Origin: Paenibacillus sp. PCH8
GTDB taxonomy: Bacteria > Bacillota > Bacilli > Paenibacillales > Paenibacillaceae
DNA length: 64,000 nucleotides
Assembly: GCF_002968835.1 (NCBI RefSeq)
Contig: NZ_PKQK01000009.1
Coordinates: 1 to 64,000, forward strand
Direction: 5' to 3'
Made by a program: the position numbers and the translations under genes. This document shows positions 63,570 through 64,000 of this stretch, piece after piece. The stretch's first letter is position 1. Each line of letters begins with the position of its first letter. Under the pieces are notes generated by a model that ran no database searches, was not told the origin of the DNA, and saw only the letters and a list, made by a program, of their open reading frames with translations.

Positions 63570-64000
63570 ACCGATGTCCACCTCCAACCTGCCGGGTATT
63601 CATTCTTCAGCACACCGTCCAGCCATTTCCCCCAGCCAGCAGCATATCCGTCCACACAGACCAGAACATACCCTTTCGCAGTTGTTCCTGCCTTGAGTAC
63701 AACTCGATCTTCTTCAATATTCAACGTTTCACCCTTGAGGTACCTTACCGCTTCGCCATTAGTCGATGACAAGCTCACACTTCGACGTGCCTCGGATGCA
63801 TTCAGCGCACACGCCAGCGGGTGAGAAGGTACAAATCGGCCATTCTTGATAGTACCCATAAACCACCCTGGGCGGATGACTTTCAACCCCTCCAATCGGG
63901 CCGCTCCAACAGACGACTGATACACACGATCTCCGTAACATACCGTTTCTCCGACGAACTCGCCATCCAGTTGCTCATTCATAAACGAAGTGTAGATCTC
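63566..64000 (-). CDS. RsmF-type rRNA cytosine methyltransferase, C-terminal part
   Basis: The last ~144 residues of a NOL1/NOP2/Sun-like RNA m5C methyltransferase: LKVIRPGWFMGTIKNGRFVPSHPLACAL and YVLVCVDGYAAGWGKWLDGVLKNEYPAGWRW, the RNA-binding PUA-like tail. The frame is open to the window's right edge, so the gene begins outside. It is coupled to the rsuA-like gene by a 4-base overlap; both modify rRNA. Confidence 0.85.
   Translation of the reverse strand, partial: EIYTSFMNEQLDGEFVGETVCYGDRVYQSSVGAARLEGLKVIRPGWFMGTIKNGRFVPSHPLACALNASEARRSVSLSSTNGEAVRYLKGETLNIEEDRVVLKAGTTAKGYVLVCVDGYAAGWGKWLDGVLKNEYPAGWRWTSV

Overview
The window looks like a chromosomal segment of a Gram-positive, spore-forming Bacillales bacterium, most likely a Paenibacillus (inference). 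The evidence is strong AGGAGG-type ribosome binding sites, YesM/YesN-type sugar two-component systems beside carbohydrate ABC importers, secreted plant-polysaccharide enzymes (GH30 xylanase, PL10 pectate lyase), and Bacillales markers (YqhH-YqhG, YqzE, YwbE, YneQ, YkvI, CwlD-like amidase). I see no prophage, insertion sequence or CRISPR array.

Layout. 1-8 kb: a broken membrane transporter cut by the window edge, DUF4269 and YwbE proteins, a broken polysaccharide deacetylase, a CPA1 Na+/H+ antiporter, YneQ, and a MarR repressor divergent from an FAD monooxygenase with a likely operator. 8-18 kb: a manno-oligosaccharide locus on the minus strand (solute-binding lipoprotein, two permeases, YesM kinase, YesN regulator, GH2 beta-mannosidase). 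18-25 kb: an acyltransferase-SGNH protein, a flavin reductase, a cat gene with a complete translational-attenuation leader, and a class II ribonucleotide reductase preceded by paired NrdR boxes. 25-32 kb: yqhH (frameshifted) and yqhG, a secreted unknown, yqzE, a CwlD-type amidase, a divergent polysaccharide deacetylase and a NIF3 protein. 32-40 kb: a second ABC importer with its own YesM/YesN pair, the regulator being split by a frameshift. 39.7-50 kb: a LacI-controlled locus with a third ABC importer, two esterase-like proteins, a beta-lactamase-fold hydrolase, fructokinase and sucrose phosphorylase. 50-54 kb: GH30_8 glucuronoxylanase with CBM6, tRNA-Leu(CAG), PL10 pectate lyase, a lipoprotein and a decayed sigma factor. 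54-64 kb: an NlpC/P60 hydrolase behind a c-di-AMP (ydaO-type) riboswitch, several small proteins, xpt, ykvI, a GT4 glycosyltransferase, a GNAT enzyme, a HAD phosphatase, an RsuA-type pseudouridine synthase and the end of an RNA methyltransferase.

How it works together. Xylanase and pectate lyase act outside the cell. Three ABC importers bring in oligosaccharides, and beta-mannosidase, sucrose phosphorylase and fructokinase process sugars inside. Each importer operon has a cre-like sequence just upstream of its binding-protein gene, which suggests shared CcpA catabolite repression. The LacI regulator has three matching operators, two before its transporter operon and one before the hydrolase genes.

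Most notable: (i) four otherwise intact genes are each broken by what looks like one missing base in a C/G run, a pattern more like sequencing error than real decay; (ii) a pair of related ~200 bp palindromic elements, one with perfect 18-bp terminal inverted repeats; (iii) the c-di-AMP riboswitch, cat attenuator, NrdR boxes and LacI operators readable directly from the sequence; (iv) a possible esterified-sucrose utilisation locus. All functions are inferred from sequence recall; no searches were run.
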